Below, piece by piece: positions 1 through 6,145 of a DNA stretch of 9,902 nucleotides. The notes beneath the pieces are model-generated. The model was not told where the DNA came from and did no database searches. It saw only the letters and a list, made by a program, of their open reading frames with translations. The position numbers were made by a program, and so were the translations under genes. Source of the DNA: Candidatus Methanomethylophilaceae archaeon (GTDB lineage: Archaea; Thermoplasmatota; Thermoplasmata; Methanomassiliicoccales; Methanomethylophilaceae). Within the stretch, counting starts at the first letter, position 1; every line of letters starts with the position of its first letter. The stretch covers positions 1 through 9,902 of the forward strand of contig JAFVET010000254.1 of assembly GCA_017475875.1 (NCBI GenBank). Reading direction: 5' to 3'.

Positions 1-323
1 AACTCCTTCACGGAGATCCTTTTGCGATAGTTCCCGATCAATGATGATATTATCTCGACGGCATACGATGCATCGAACACCGTGTTGGTCAGACAGGCTT
101 CGCAAGTGACGTCCAGGACGTCGAATATCGGATATCTGGAGCGGATGGCCCGTTCCACGAAGTTTCCGACGACCTCTCTGTAACAGGTCCCGTTGTCCTC
201 ACCGTGCCAGTTCTCGTTCTCGTACTTGATGTCGAAAGCCTTGTGCGACATTATCTCCGACGGGAGGTTGTATGCGATGGAATAAAGGTCCCTCTCGGAA
301 CGCGGACGTTCGGTCGCAAGCAT
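1..323 (-). CDS. C-terminal part of a Gfo/Idh/MocA-like oxidoreductase (partial, possibly pseudogene)
   Basis: The minus-strand frame read from ATG at 321-323 gives 107 codons and leaves the window at base 1. The protein has a normal, acidic/aromatic composition unlike its antisense frames. The segment YREVVGNFVERAIRS, followed about 45 residues later by FDASYAVEIISSLIGNYRKR, has the layout of the Gfo/Idh/MocA C-terminus: a helix 'Y..E...FV.AI', then a helix 'DA..A..V...L..S...G..V' close to the end of the protein. If so, the gene should stop a few codons beyond the window. A typical family member has 320-390 residues with an N-terminal Rossmann fold, and that half is not intact here. A TGA at 324-326 directly precedes the ATG, and I see no clear Shine-Dalgarno site or TATA box for this start. 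I am fairly sure the segment is (or was) coding. The family call is tentative, from pattern memory. Confidence 0.45.
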   Translation of the reverse strand, partial: MLATERPRSERDLYSIAYNLPSEIMSHKAFDIKYENENWHGEDNGTCYREVVGNFVERAIRSRYPIFDVLDVTCEACLTNTVFDASYAVEIISSLIGNYRKRISVKE

Positions 324-560
324 TCACGCATAGGCGTACGCTCCTTTCTCGTCGACGATGTCGGTATCGTATCTGAAGACGGTATATCCGTCGTCCTCCA
401 AAGAATAACGCGACGGGCCCCTTCGCCCGTCTTAACACGGCACAGGAACAAGCCCGCGTCGATCATCCTGCAGTCGACCGCCGAACCTCCGTGGAATACG
501 GATTCACCTAGGGTCATGTCCTGGTTGGAGACAAGCCCTGGGGCAGGGTACAGAACCATA
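324..560 (-). pseudogene. Out-of-frame upstream remnants of the same oxidoreductase gene
   Basis: Upstream of the ATG at 323 the same minus-strand frame stays open for about 35 codons, from a TAA at 432-434 to the TGA at 324-326, and reads like real protein (LEDDGYTVFRYDTDIVDEKG). Further up, a different minus frame at about 440-500 contains GGSAVDCRMIDAGLFL. This resembles the Gfo/Idh/MocA segment 'GGG.l.D.g.h..D', which lies 100-150 residues before the C-terminal helices. Joining the pieces needs one frameshift near 390-430 and readthrough of the TGA. No recognisable N-terminal NAD-binding glycine motif is found between here and the promoter at 667. I infer decay of a once longer gene; sequencing error is the alternative. 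The rest of 560-660 shows nothing I can name. Confidence 0.3.
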
Positions 561-666
561 GTCCGCATCGCGAATATCATAGATCTTGTTATCAGACCGA
601 GTATGGTCCGATCGTATATCGCGGTCCATCCCCGTGGGAACCGGTCTCGCACTTTGTTGGCACAGT

Positions 667-674
667 TATAAAAA
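667..674 (+). promoter_or_regulatory. TATA box for the chorismate mutase-asd unit
   Basis: TTATAAAA lies inside an AT-rich island (about 667-688) in otherwise GC-rich DNA, some 45 nt before the chorismate mutase ATG. Transcription starting about 25 nt downstream, near 695-700, would leave a short leader that includes GGAG at 706-709. This is a typical archaeal promoter arrangement. Confidence 0.55.
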
Positions 675-716
675 CCAATTAATAATCGAACCATAATCGA
701 CGCGCGGAGTGTTCCG

Positions 717-989
717 ATGCCCGATACCGAAGAGCTCAGGTCGCAGATCGAGTCCATCGACGAGCAGATCATAGATCTGATCGCGACCCGCATGGAAATC
801 GCAGACGAGTTGGCCAAGGCCAAGAAGCAGTCGTCCCAGAGCTATTGGGACAGGGAGAAGGAACAGGAGGTCATAAGGAGGTACCACGAGCTGTGCGAGG
901 AGGTGTCGCTCACCGAGAGCGATGCAAGGAGCATAGCCGAGGTCATATTGAAGATCTCCAAGGAAAGGCAGCGCCACTTCTTCGATTGA
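717..989 (+). CDS. aroQ: Chorismate mutase, AroQ type
   Basis: This 90-residue, all-helical protein has the size of monofunctional archaeal AroQ chorismate mutases. They convert chorismate to prephenate in the cytosol, committing it to phenylalanine and tyrosine. Aligning by eye to the E. coli P-protein mutase domain, R8, R25, K36, R46, E47, S81 and Q85 fall on the known active-site residues (R11, R28, K39, R51, E52, S84, Q88). The N-terminal pattern LRSQIESIDEQIIDLIATR is typical of the family. The ATG at 717 is preceded by GGAG with a 7-nt gap and by a TATA box at 667. No prephenate dehydrogenase or dehydratase domain is fused to it. The asd gene follows after 42 nt, a T-rich stretch (about 998-1019) that may weaken transcription but does not exclude an operon. 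The family call is firm. Confidence 0.9.
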   Translation: MPDTEELRSQIESIDEQIIDLIATRMEIADELAKAKKQSSQSYWDREKEQEVIRRYHELCEEVSLTESDARSIAEVILKISKERQRHFFD

Positions 990-1031
990 ACGGCGTCGTT
1001 TTCACTTTCAGCGTTTTTCAGAGGTCATTCG

Positions 1032-2093
1032 ATGAGTAAGATCAATGTTGCGATTCTCGGGGCCACCGGCATGATTGGCCAGAGGTTCATCCAGATGCTC
1101 GAGGACCACCCGTATTTCGAGATCGAGGGGCTGTACGCGTCGGAGAGGTCCCAGGGAAAGAAGCTCTCCGAGGTGTTGAAGGTCAGGGACCACGTGTACC
1201 TCGACGAGACCATGGACCGCGAGATCGAGGTCATGGACGTCGGCAAGATATCCAAGAACTGCCGCGTGGCCTTCAGCGGGATCCCGTCCGACCTGGCTGG
1301 TCCGACCGAGACCCAGCTTGCCGAGGCCGGCGTCGCGGTCTTCACCAACGCCGGGTCCCACAGGATGGACGAGCACGTCCCGATCCTGATTCCGGAGGTC
1401 AACCCCGACCAGATCGAGGCGATCAAGGACCAGCCCACCTACAAGGACGGAGGGTACATAGTCACCAACGCCAACTGCTCCTCGACCGGGATCGCGGCCC
1501 CCCTCGCCGCCCTGGACAGGGCGTACGGACTCAAGCAGGTGTTCGTCTCCACGTACCAGGCGCTCTCCGGTGCCGGTTACCCCGGCGTCCCGTCCCTGGA
1601 CGCCGTCGGCAACGTCGTCCCCTTCATAAGCCACGAGGAGGAGAAGATGGAGACCGAACTCGCCAAGATGCTCGGAACCTATTCGAACGGGAAGTTCAAC
1701 TTCGCCGGATTCAAGGTCATGGCCAACTGTGCCAGGGTCCCCGTCGTAGACGGCCATCTCGAGTCCCTGGTCCTGGATTTGGAGCAGCAGCCCACCCTCG
1801 AGGAGATCGAGAAGACGCTGGTCGGGTTCAGGGGCGAACCCCAGAAGCTCAACCTCCCCTCGGCTCCCGTGCAGCCGATCATCGTCCGCCACGAGGACAA
1901 CCGTCCGCAGCCAGTGTTCGACGTCATGGCCGGATCCCCGGCCCGCGCCAAGGGCATGGCCGTCACCATCGGCCGTCTCAGACAGGGCAACGGATACTAC
2001 AAGGCGTTCGCGATGTCCCACAACACCCTGCGCGGTGGGGCCGGCGGTTCGGTTCTGAACGCCGAGCTTGCGAAGGCCAAGGGCATCCTCTGA
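1032..2093 (+). CDS. asd: Aspartate-semialdehyde dehydrogenase, archaeal/fungal type
   Basis: This 353-residue enzyme reduces 4-aspartyl phosphate to aspartate semialdehyde with NADPH, the branch point to lysine, threonine, methionine and isoleucine. In many methanogens it also leads to the aspartate-semialdehyde route into aromatic amino acids. Visible motifs: the nucleotide-binding loop GATGMIG (residues 10-16), the catalytic cysteine C149 in NANCSST, the conserved QALSGAGYPG (176-185), the acid-base histidine H242 in RVPVVDGH, and the C-terminal SHNTLRGGAGGSVLNAE (329-344). Length and motif spacing match the archaeal/fungal branch (about 350 residues) rather than the bacterial one. The ATG at 1032 has AGAGGT 6 nt upstream. 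It lies 42 nt behind chorismate mutase on the same strand and is probably co-transcribed. No anomalies seen. Confidence 0.95.
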   Translation: MSKINVAILGATGMIGQRFIQMLEDHPYFEIEGLYASERSQGKKLSEVLKVRDHVYLDETMDREIEVMDVGKISKNCRVAFSGIPSDLAGPTETQLAEAGVAVFTNAGSHRMDEHVPILIPEVNPDQIEAIKDQPTYKDGGYIVTNANCSSTGIAAPLAALDRAYGLKQVFVSTYQALSGAGYPGVPSLDAVGNVVPFISHEEEKMETELAKMLGTYSNGKFNFAGFKVMANCARVPVVDGHLESLVLDLEQQPTLEEIEKTLVGFRGEPQKLNLPSAPVQPIIVRHEDNRPQPVFDVMAGSPARAKGMAVTIGRLRQGNGYYKAFAMSHNTLRGGAGGSVLNAELAKAKGIL

Positions 2094-2115
2094 GCATATT
2101 CAGAACATACTTCCC

Positions 2116-2151
2116 ACCCTGGCCCGTAAGATATATTATGTGGGCCAGGGT
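2116..2151. repeat. Inverted repeat bracketing the SMR promoter
   Basis: A perfect 10-bp inverted repeat, ACCCTGGCCC (2116-2125) and GGGCCAGGGT (2142-2151), flanks a 16-nt AT-rich centre that contains the TATA box of the SMR genes. As DNA it could be a repressor operator. As RNA it could form a hairpin at the end of the asd transcript, although no U tract follows. The site starts 22 nt after the asd stop codon. Confidence 0.6.
2129..2138 (+). promoter_or_regulatory. TATA box of the SMR gene pair
   Basis: AGATATATTA is centred about 29 nt before the ATG at 2163. This predicts a transcript that begins at or within a few bases of the start codon (leaderless or nearly so). No good Shine-Dalgarno site sits at normal spacing. 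The box lies inside the loop of the inverted repeat at 2116-2151, so a protein bound to the repeat would compete with TBP. Confidence 0.5.
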
Positions 2152-2162
2152 ACTCATTTCAT

Positions 2163-2504
2163 ATGGAACTGGATTTCGCCCTGTTATGGGTAGTGATAGG
2201 CGGATTCCTGGAACCCGTATGGGTCATAGGTCTGAAGAAATACAACGACACCAGGTCGCTCCTGTGGGGTGCGGTGGCGGTTGCCTTCATGTTCATCAGT
2301 CCCATGTTCATCGCGTTCTCGATGGAGGACGGGATGTCCGTCGGTGTGGCATATTCCATTTGGACAGGGATAGGTTCCATATCGACTATAATCGCAGGGA
2401 TGCTGCTATACAAGGAACGTCTGGAACGTGTCAAGGTCGTCTTCGTGACCCTGATAATCATAGGGATCGTAGGTCTCGAGCTTTCATCGGAGTTGGGGAT
2501 ATGA
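2163..2504 (+). CDS. Small multidrug resistance (SMR) family protein, subunit 1 of a pair
   Basis: This 113-residue protein has four predicted membrane helices, about residues 5-24, 33-52, 60-80 and 90-108, which is the SMR transporter size and topology. The essential membrane glutamate is E17 in GGFLEPVWVIGLKK, followed by W20 and K25. The motif AYSIWTGIG (about 63-71) in helix 3 is typical of the guanidinium-exporter (Gdx/SugE/YkkCD) branch rather than EmrE-type drug pumps. It should exchange a small cation for protons across the cytoplasmic membrane. The stop overlaps the start of a second SMR gene by 4 nt (ATGA), as in obligate heterodimers such as YkkCD and EbrAB. It starts at ATG 2163, probably on a leaderless transcript. 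The SMR family is firm; the substrate is inferred. Confidence 0.85.
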   Translation: MELDFALLWVVIGGFLEPVWVIGLKKYNDTRSLLWGAVAVAFMFISPMFIAFSMEDGMSVGVAYSIWTGIGSISTIIAGMLLYKERLERVKVVFVTLIIIGIVGLELSSELGI

Positions 2505-2851
2505 ATCGTACTTGGGGAGTTGTTTTGATAGGCGGCGTGTTCGAGATGGTCTGGGCATCCACCATGAAGCTGTCCAACGGTTTCTCGGATCTGCTGTTCA
2601 CGATATTGACCGGGATATTCATAGTGGTGAGCGTCCTGTTCCTCAACTACGGCCTGAAGGCGGGCCTCCCCACCGGGATATGCTATTCCGTATGGGTCGG
2701 AATCGGTGCTGTGTGCTCCACGATCGTCAGCGTGTTCTATTTCGGGGAACCGATGACGATGGTCGGGGTGTTGTTCCTCGGAGTACTCATAGCTGGCATA
2801 GTGGGCCTGAACTTCCTCGAGGGTGGTTCGGAGAAAGAGGACGCGTCGTGA
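2501..2851 (+). CDS. SMR family protein, subunit 2 (Gdx/SugE-like, guanidinium exporter candidate)
   Basis: This 116-residue partner has four membrane helices and the very Gdx-like N-terminus GVFEMVWASTMKLSNGF. The transport glutamate is E15, followed by W18 and K23. Helix 3 carries ICYSVWVGIGA, matching the family's 'AYAIWTGIGA'. The C-terminal tail (GGSEKEDAS) is short and charged. The ATG at 2501 overlaps the stop of the first subunit, and GGAG at 2489-2492 supports this start. A longer open reading frame extends upstream through the first gene, but it is an out-of-frame shadow. The two subunits differ enough in sequence to form an asymmetric heterodimer, with fixed opposite orientations as known for paired SMRs. 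Guanidinium export is inferred from similarity to Gdx; quaternary-ammonium export is the alternative. Confidence 0.87.
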   Translation: MNRTWGVVLIGGVFEMVWASTMKLSNGFSDLLFTILTGIFIVVSVLFLNYGLKAGLPTGICYSVWVGIGAVCSTIVSVFYFGEPMTMVGVLFLGVLIAGIVGLNFLEGGSEKEDAS

Positions 2852-2860
2852 CTTCGGGCA

Positions 2861-2872
2861 AACTATTTTACG
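2861..2872 (+). promoter_or_regulatory. Possible TATA box of the his operon
   Basis: AACTATTTTACG is the only AT-rich segment in the 52-nt gap between the SMR genes and hisG. Its centre is about 38 nt before the hisG ATG, which would give a leader of about 12 nt that just contains the Shine-Dalgarno site GAGGG (2894-2898). It is a weak match to the consensus. Confidence 0.35.
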
Positions 2873-2903
2873 CACGTCCGCATGCGAGCCACTGAGGGCT
2901 CCG

Positions 2904-3770
2904 ATGACATTGAAGATAGGTGTTCCGAACAAGGGAAGACTGAACGAACGCACCGTCGACCTGCTTCGCAAGGCGGGTCTCGACCTGGGGGAGGACATAG
3001 GCAGGAAGCTCTACGTCCAGATCCGCAACCAGGACATCGAGGTGATGTTCGTACGTGCCAACGACATACCGGGATTCATCGACCGCGGTGCCATAGACAT
3101 GGGTATCACCGGACTCGACATGATGGCCGAATCGGGGTGCCAACTGCATAACGCCCTCAACATGCAGTTCGGATATTGCCACCTGGCGGTGGCGGTCCCG
3201 ATGGAATCCCAGGTCAGGGACGTGAAGGACATCCCCGACGGAAGCCGCATAGCCACGTCGTTCCCGCGCTGCACCGAGGAGTATTTCAAGTCGATAGGCA
3301 AGGACGTCGAGATCCTGTACATCAGCGGAGCCGCGGAGATCATGCCCTATCTGGGCGTCTCCGATTACATAGTCGACCTGGTCTCGACCGGTTCCACCCT
3401 GAAGATGAACCGCCTTGTCGAGATAGGCACGATCCTGGAGTCCCAGGCGGCGGTGCTCGTGTCCGAAAGGGCCATGAAGGAGCACGCCCGCGAGATCGAG
3501 GAGGTCACCAGCGCCCTTTCCAGCGTCATATCCGCCGAAGGCCGCAAGTACATAATGGCCGACGTCCCCAAGGAATGTCTCCCCAAGGTGAGGGAGATCA
3601 TGCCCGGCATAGGCGGCCCCACCGTCCTCCAGCTGGCCGGCAGCGACGACTACGTCGCCGTCCACGCGGTGGTCGAACAGGACAGGATATACTCGATCAT
3701 CACCGATCTGAAGAGGATGGGTGCCAAGGGCATCCTCACCATGCCTATCGAAAGGCTGGTGGAGCGATGA
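2904..3770 (+). CDS. hisG: ATP phosphoribosyltransferase, long form
   Basis: HisG joins ATP and PRPP, the first committed step of histidine synthesis. The 288-residue length is that of the long form (HisG-L), which has two catalytic lobes plus a C-terminal ACT-like regulatory domain and needs no HisZ. Visible features: the N-terminal substrate loop GVPNKGRL (6-13), GITGLDM (67-73), and the PRPP-binding signature GVSDYIVDLVSTGSTL (151-166) containing D154, D158 and STGST. The regulatory domain covers about 213-288 and should allow feedback inhibition by histidine. I chose the ATG at 2904 because GAGGG lies 5 nt upstream and MTLKIGVPNKG is a normal HisG start. The reading frame stays open further upstream, but that extension reads unlike HisG. 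It is the first gene of hisGCHA and overlaps hisC by 4 nt. Confidence 0.95.
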   Translation: MTLKIGVPNKGRLNERTVDLLRKAGLDLGEDIGRKLYVQIRNQDIEVMFVRANDIPGFIDRGAIDMGITGLDMMAESGCQLHNALNMQFGYCHLAVAVPMESQVRDVKDIPDGSRIATSFPRCTEEYFKSIGKDVEILYISGAAEIMPYLGVSDYIVDLVSTGSTLKMNRLVEIGTILESQAAVLVSERAMKEHAREIEEVTSALSSVISAEGRKYIMADVPKECLPKVREIMPGIGGPTVLQLAGSDDYVAVHAVVEQDRIYSIITDLKRMGAKGILTMPIERLVER

Positions 3771-4822
3771 CGACCGGAAGGGAGATCATGAGGGAGACCA
3801 CCCGGGATTTCCAGAGATACTACAATCCCAAACTCTCGGGAGAGGTGCGTCTGGACACGAACACCAACGTCCTCGGGTCCAACCCCGCCGCGGCCAGGTA
3901 TCTGAGCGAGACTACCTGGGATCTTGAAGGCTATCCCAACACGTATTCCGACGGTCTCCGCTCCGCTTTGGCGGAACTCTACGGTCTCGAGACCGACAAC
4001 ATCATCGCGGGCAACGGTTCCGACGAGCTTCTCGACGTCACTTTCAAAACGTTCATCAACTGGGGCGACGACTGCGTCGTACCCGTTCCTTCGTACACCC
4101 TCTACGACTATTTCGTCAGGTGCAACGGTGGGACCGTCAAGGAGTCGGACCTCACCGAGGATTTCCAGCTCGACGTCGACGACATCGTTTCCAAGGGTGG
4201 GAAGATAGCGATAATGCCCTCCCCCAACAACCCCACTGGCAACTGTTTCAGGCGCAAGGACATAGAGGAGGTCCTCTCCCGTTTCGACGGGATCGTCGTC
4301 GTGGACGAGGCCTACACGGAATACGCCGACGAATCGTTCGTGAGGAGGGTGGAGGAGTTCGATAACCTCGTGGTTCTTCGCACGTTCTCCAAAGCCTACG
4401 CCATGGCCGCCCTCCGCGTGGGTTACGCGGTCACCAACCGCAAACTCTCCGACATGATGATGTGCATCAAGATCCCGGATTCGTTGAACAAGGTCAGCGA
4501 GGGCGCCGCCATAGCTGCTGTCAAGGACCAGGATTTCATCAAAAGTAGCGTAGACATGGTCAGGGAACAGAGGCCGAAGCTCGCCGAGGGACTGCGCAAG
4601 CTCGGTTTCGAGACCTTCCCGTCCGATTCCAACTTCATACTCGCCCGTTCCCCCATCGACCACGAGGCGCTCGTCTCAGGACTGAAGTCGAAGGGGGTCC
4701 TCATCCGCGACTTCGGTTCCAAGCGCAGGACTGAGAACTGCGTGAGGACCACGGTTGGTACGCAGGAGCTCAACTCCCTGCTTCTGGAAAAGGCCGCGGA
4801 GGTGATCGACGAATGTCGCTGA
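3767..4822 (+). CDS. hisC: Histidinol-phosphate aminotransferase
   Basis: This 351-residue, PLP-dependent class I/II aminotransferase converts imidazole-acetol phosphate and glutamate to histidinol phosphate. Visible motifs: AGNGSDELLD (81-90) for cofactor phosphate binding, PNNPTG (153-158), VDEAYTEY (179-186) with the aspartate that contacts the PLP nitrogen, the Schiff-base lysine K209 in RTFSKAYAMAALRVGY with R217, and R327 in CVRTTVGT, which binds substrate carboxylate. The first ATG (3767) overlaps the hisG stop as ATGA, with GGTGGAG very close upstream. A second ATG at 3788 has the better spaced AAGGGAG and would shorten the protein by seven residues, so the exact start is open. The 3' end overlaps hisH by 10 nt. 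Position in the his operon supports HisC over other aminotransferases of this fold. Confidence 0.93.
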   Translation: MTTGREIMRETTRDFQRYYNPKLSGEVRLDTNTNVLGSNPAAARYLSETTWDLEGYPNTYSDGLRSALAELYGLETDNIIAGNGSDELLDVTFKTFINWGDDCVVPVPSYTLYDYFVRCNGGTVKESDLTEDFQLDVDDIVSKGGKIAIMPSPNNPTGNCFRRKDIEEVLSRFDGIVVVDEAYTEYADESFVRRVEEFDNLVVLRTFSKAYAMAALRVGYAVTNRKLSDMMMCIKIPDSLNKVSEGAAIAAVKDQDFIKSSVDMVREQRPKLAEGLRKLGFETFPSDSNFILARSPIDHEALVSGLKSKGVLIRDFGSKRRTENCVRTTVGTQELNSLLLEKAAEVIDECR

Positions 4823-5412
4823 ACATCACCTTGGCGGATTACGGCGTGGGGAACCTGTATTCGATCAAGCGTTCCCTCGAGAGGTGCGGAGCAAACGTGG
4901 AGGTGGTCACGGACATGTCCCGTCTCCTGGATGCGGAATGCATCGTGCTTCCCGGAGTGGGTGCGTTCGACCGTACCGTCCGCGACATACTGCCGTACAG
5001 GGAGCAATTACGCGAGAAACTGGAATCCGGTACGCCGGCGTTGGGGATATGCATCGGGATGCAGATCCTCCACGAATCCAGCGAGGAGGGTTCCTCACCG
5101 GGGATTGGTCTGCTGAAGGGGCAGGTCGTCCGTCTCCAGGGGAGGACCATCCCCCACATGGGGTGGAACTACGTCCGCACCGAAGACCCCGTGTTCGACG
5201 GGATTTCGGACCGTCACTTCTATTTCGCACACTCCTACCGTGGATCCGACCTTTCATCGAGCGTGGCCACCACTGACTACGAGGGCACGGACATACCCGT
5301 CATGTTCCGCAGGAGCAACACCTACGCCACGCAGTTCCATCCGGAGAAGAGCAGCACTTCGGGTCTCGCTTTCCTCAAGAACTTCATCGACTTCGCCGAG
5401 GGGTGCCTGTGA
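4813..5412 (+). CDS. hisH: Imidazole glycerol phosphate synthase, glutaminase subunit
   Basis: HisH releases ammonia from glutamine and channels it to HisF for imidazole-ring closure. The protein has 199 residues, normal for the family, and is a class I glutamine amidotransferase. The triad is visible: nucleophile C80 in ALGICIGMQ, then H176 and E178 in QFHPEKS. Other HisH hallmarks are DYGVGNLYS (9-17), the oxyanion strand LPGVGAFD (46-53) and PHMGWN (114-119). The ATG at 4813 lies within the end of hisC (10-nt overlap), with a GGAGGTGATCG stretch (4798-4808) that gives an excellent Shine-Dalgarno site about 8 nt upstream. The partner hisF is not in this window. No anomalies seen. Confidence 0.95.
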   Translation: MSLNITLADYGVGNLYSIKRSLERCGANVEVVTDMSRLLDAECIVLPGVGAFDRTVRDILPYREQLREKLESGTPALGICIGMQILHESSEEGSSPGIGLLKGQVVRLQGRTIPHMGWNYVRTEDPVFDGISDRHFYFAHSYRGSDLSSSVATTDYEGTDIPVMFRRSNTYATQFHPEKSSTSGLAFLKNFIDFAEGCL

Positions 5413-6122
5413 GGGTCATACCTGCGGTCGACGTCATGGACCACAAGGTGGTCCAGCTCGTCGGCGGGGTCCCTGGAAGCCAGCAGATCGTGATGCCCGA
5501 CCCGCTCAGCGTGGCGGAGATGTGGGTCTCCAAAGGCGCCGATTACCTGCACCTCGTCGATCTCGACGCCGCTTTCGGGAAAGAGGGCAACATCCCTGTC
5601 TTCGAGCGCATCATCATGGAGTGCGGCGTCCCGGCCGAGGTCGGAGGCGGCATACGCTCCAAGACGACCGTCGAGGAACTCATCTCCGCGGGTGCCGACC
5701 GTGTCGTCGTGGGTACCAAGGCCGTCAAGGAGCCCGATTGGCTCGAGGACTTGGCGGATTCGTTCCCTGGGAAGATCGTGCTTTCCATGGACACGAAGGC
5801 CGGCAGGATCGCCATCAAAGGTTGGCAGGAATCATCCGACATCACCGTGGAAGATATGTTCGAGAGGATCCGCGGCATGAGGCTCGCCGGAGTCCTCAAC
5901 ACGAACGTGGACGTCGAGGGTCAGAAGAAAGGGATCGACCGTGCCCAGGCCGAGTCGTTCATCAAGGCTTGCCCGTGTCCCGTCATCGCTTCTGGCGGGG
6001 TCACGTCCTTCGACGACGCCCGCATACTCTCTGAAGCGGGAGCTGAGGGCGCCGTGGTGGGTCTCGCACTTTACACGGACGTCATCCGTCCATGGGAATG
6101 GGACAGTCCCTGGTACGCCTGA
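5409..6122 (+). CDS. hisA: ProFAR isomerase (HisA)
   Basis: HisA is a TIM-barrel isomerase that opens the ribose of ProFAR by an Amadori rearrangement. From the GTG at 5409 it has 237 residues. The two catalytic aspartates are D8 (IPAVDVM) and D128 (LSMDTKAG), one in each half-barrel. Phosphate-binding loops are AEVGGGIRS (77-84) and ASGGV (195-199). VDLDAAFG (50-57) is also typical. The segment after strand 6 reads NTNVDVEG (164-171) where many bacterial HisA have TDIxxDG. I prefer GTG 5409: the start MRVIPAVDV is canonical, GAGGGGT (5398-5404) lies 4 nt upstream, and it overlaps the hisH stop as GTGA. A GTG at 5403 would add two residues. The related HisF is unlikely, because this order (hisH-hisA) and the N-terminus fit HisA. 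Confidence 0.92.
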   Translation: MRVIPAVDVMDHKVVQLVGGVPGSQQIVMPDPLSVAEMWVSKGADYLHLVDLDAAFGKEGNIPVFERIIMECGVPAEVGGGIRSKTTVEELISAGADRVVVGTKAVKEPDWLEDLADSFPGKIVLSMDTKAGRIAIKGWQESSDITVEDMFERIRGMRLAGVLNTNVDVEGQKKGIDRAQAESFIKACPCPVIASGGVTSFDDARILSEAGAEGAVVGLALYTDVIRPWEWDSPWYA

Positions 6123-6134
6123 GGGCGACCAGGG
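6108..6134 (+). terminator. Hairpin enclosing the hisA stop codon
   Basis: CCCTGGT (6108-6114) pairs with ACCAGGG (6128-6134). Inside, after a bulged A, CGCC (6116-6119) pairs with GGCG (6124-6127) around a four-base loop TGAG that contains the hisA stop codon. The sequence then turns pyrimidine-rich (CTCTTTCCC). It sits in the 23-nt gap region between convergent hisA and the FNT gene, so a terminator or mRNA 3'-end stabiliser is plausible. The downstream U tract is poor. Confidence 0.5.
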
Positions 6135-6145
6135 CTCTTTCCCGT

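Noticed and set aside
560..660. Small minus-strand frame reading SDNKIYDIRDADYGS near 550-600
   Set aside because: It is short, without start signals, and ends quickly at a stop. It could be another scrap of the decaying locus but cannot be supported as a gene.
204..671. 155-codon plus-strand open frame at the left edge
   Set aside because: The product has no recognisable pattern, and the minus strand at 1-323 is clearly the coding one. It would also run into the promoter at 667.
1008..2021. 337-codon open frame antisense to asd
   Set aside because: It mirrors the asd codons in GC-rich DNA, has no family resemblance and is rich in repeated V/G/L/D. It is a shadow of a certain gene.
2101..2162. 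Guanidine (ykkC-type) riboswitch before the SMR genes
   Set aside because: The gap is too short after the predicted transcription start, and the conserved riboswitch core is not seen; only a simple inverted repeat is present.
2138..2500. N-terminal extension of the second SMR protein through the first SMR gene
   Set aside because: The extension is an out-of-frame reading of subunit 1. The family start and Shine-Dalgarno site fix the ATG at 2501.
2159..2998. 279-codon open frame antisense to the SMR genes and hisG
   Set aside because: It crosses three real genes and their promoters and has no credible start signal.
3650..4663. 337-codon open frame antisense to hisG/hisC
   Set aside because: Same reason: it lies wholly across well-supported his genes and has a low-complexity, unrecognisable product.
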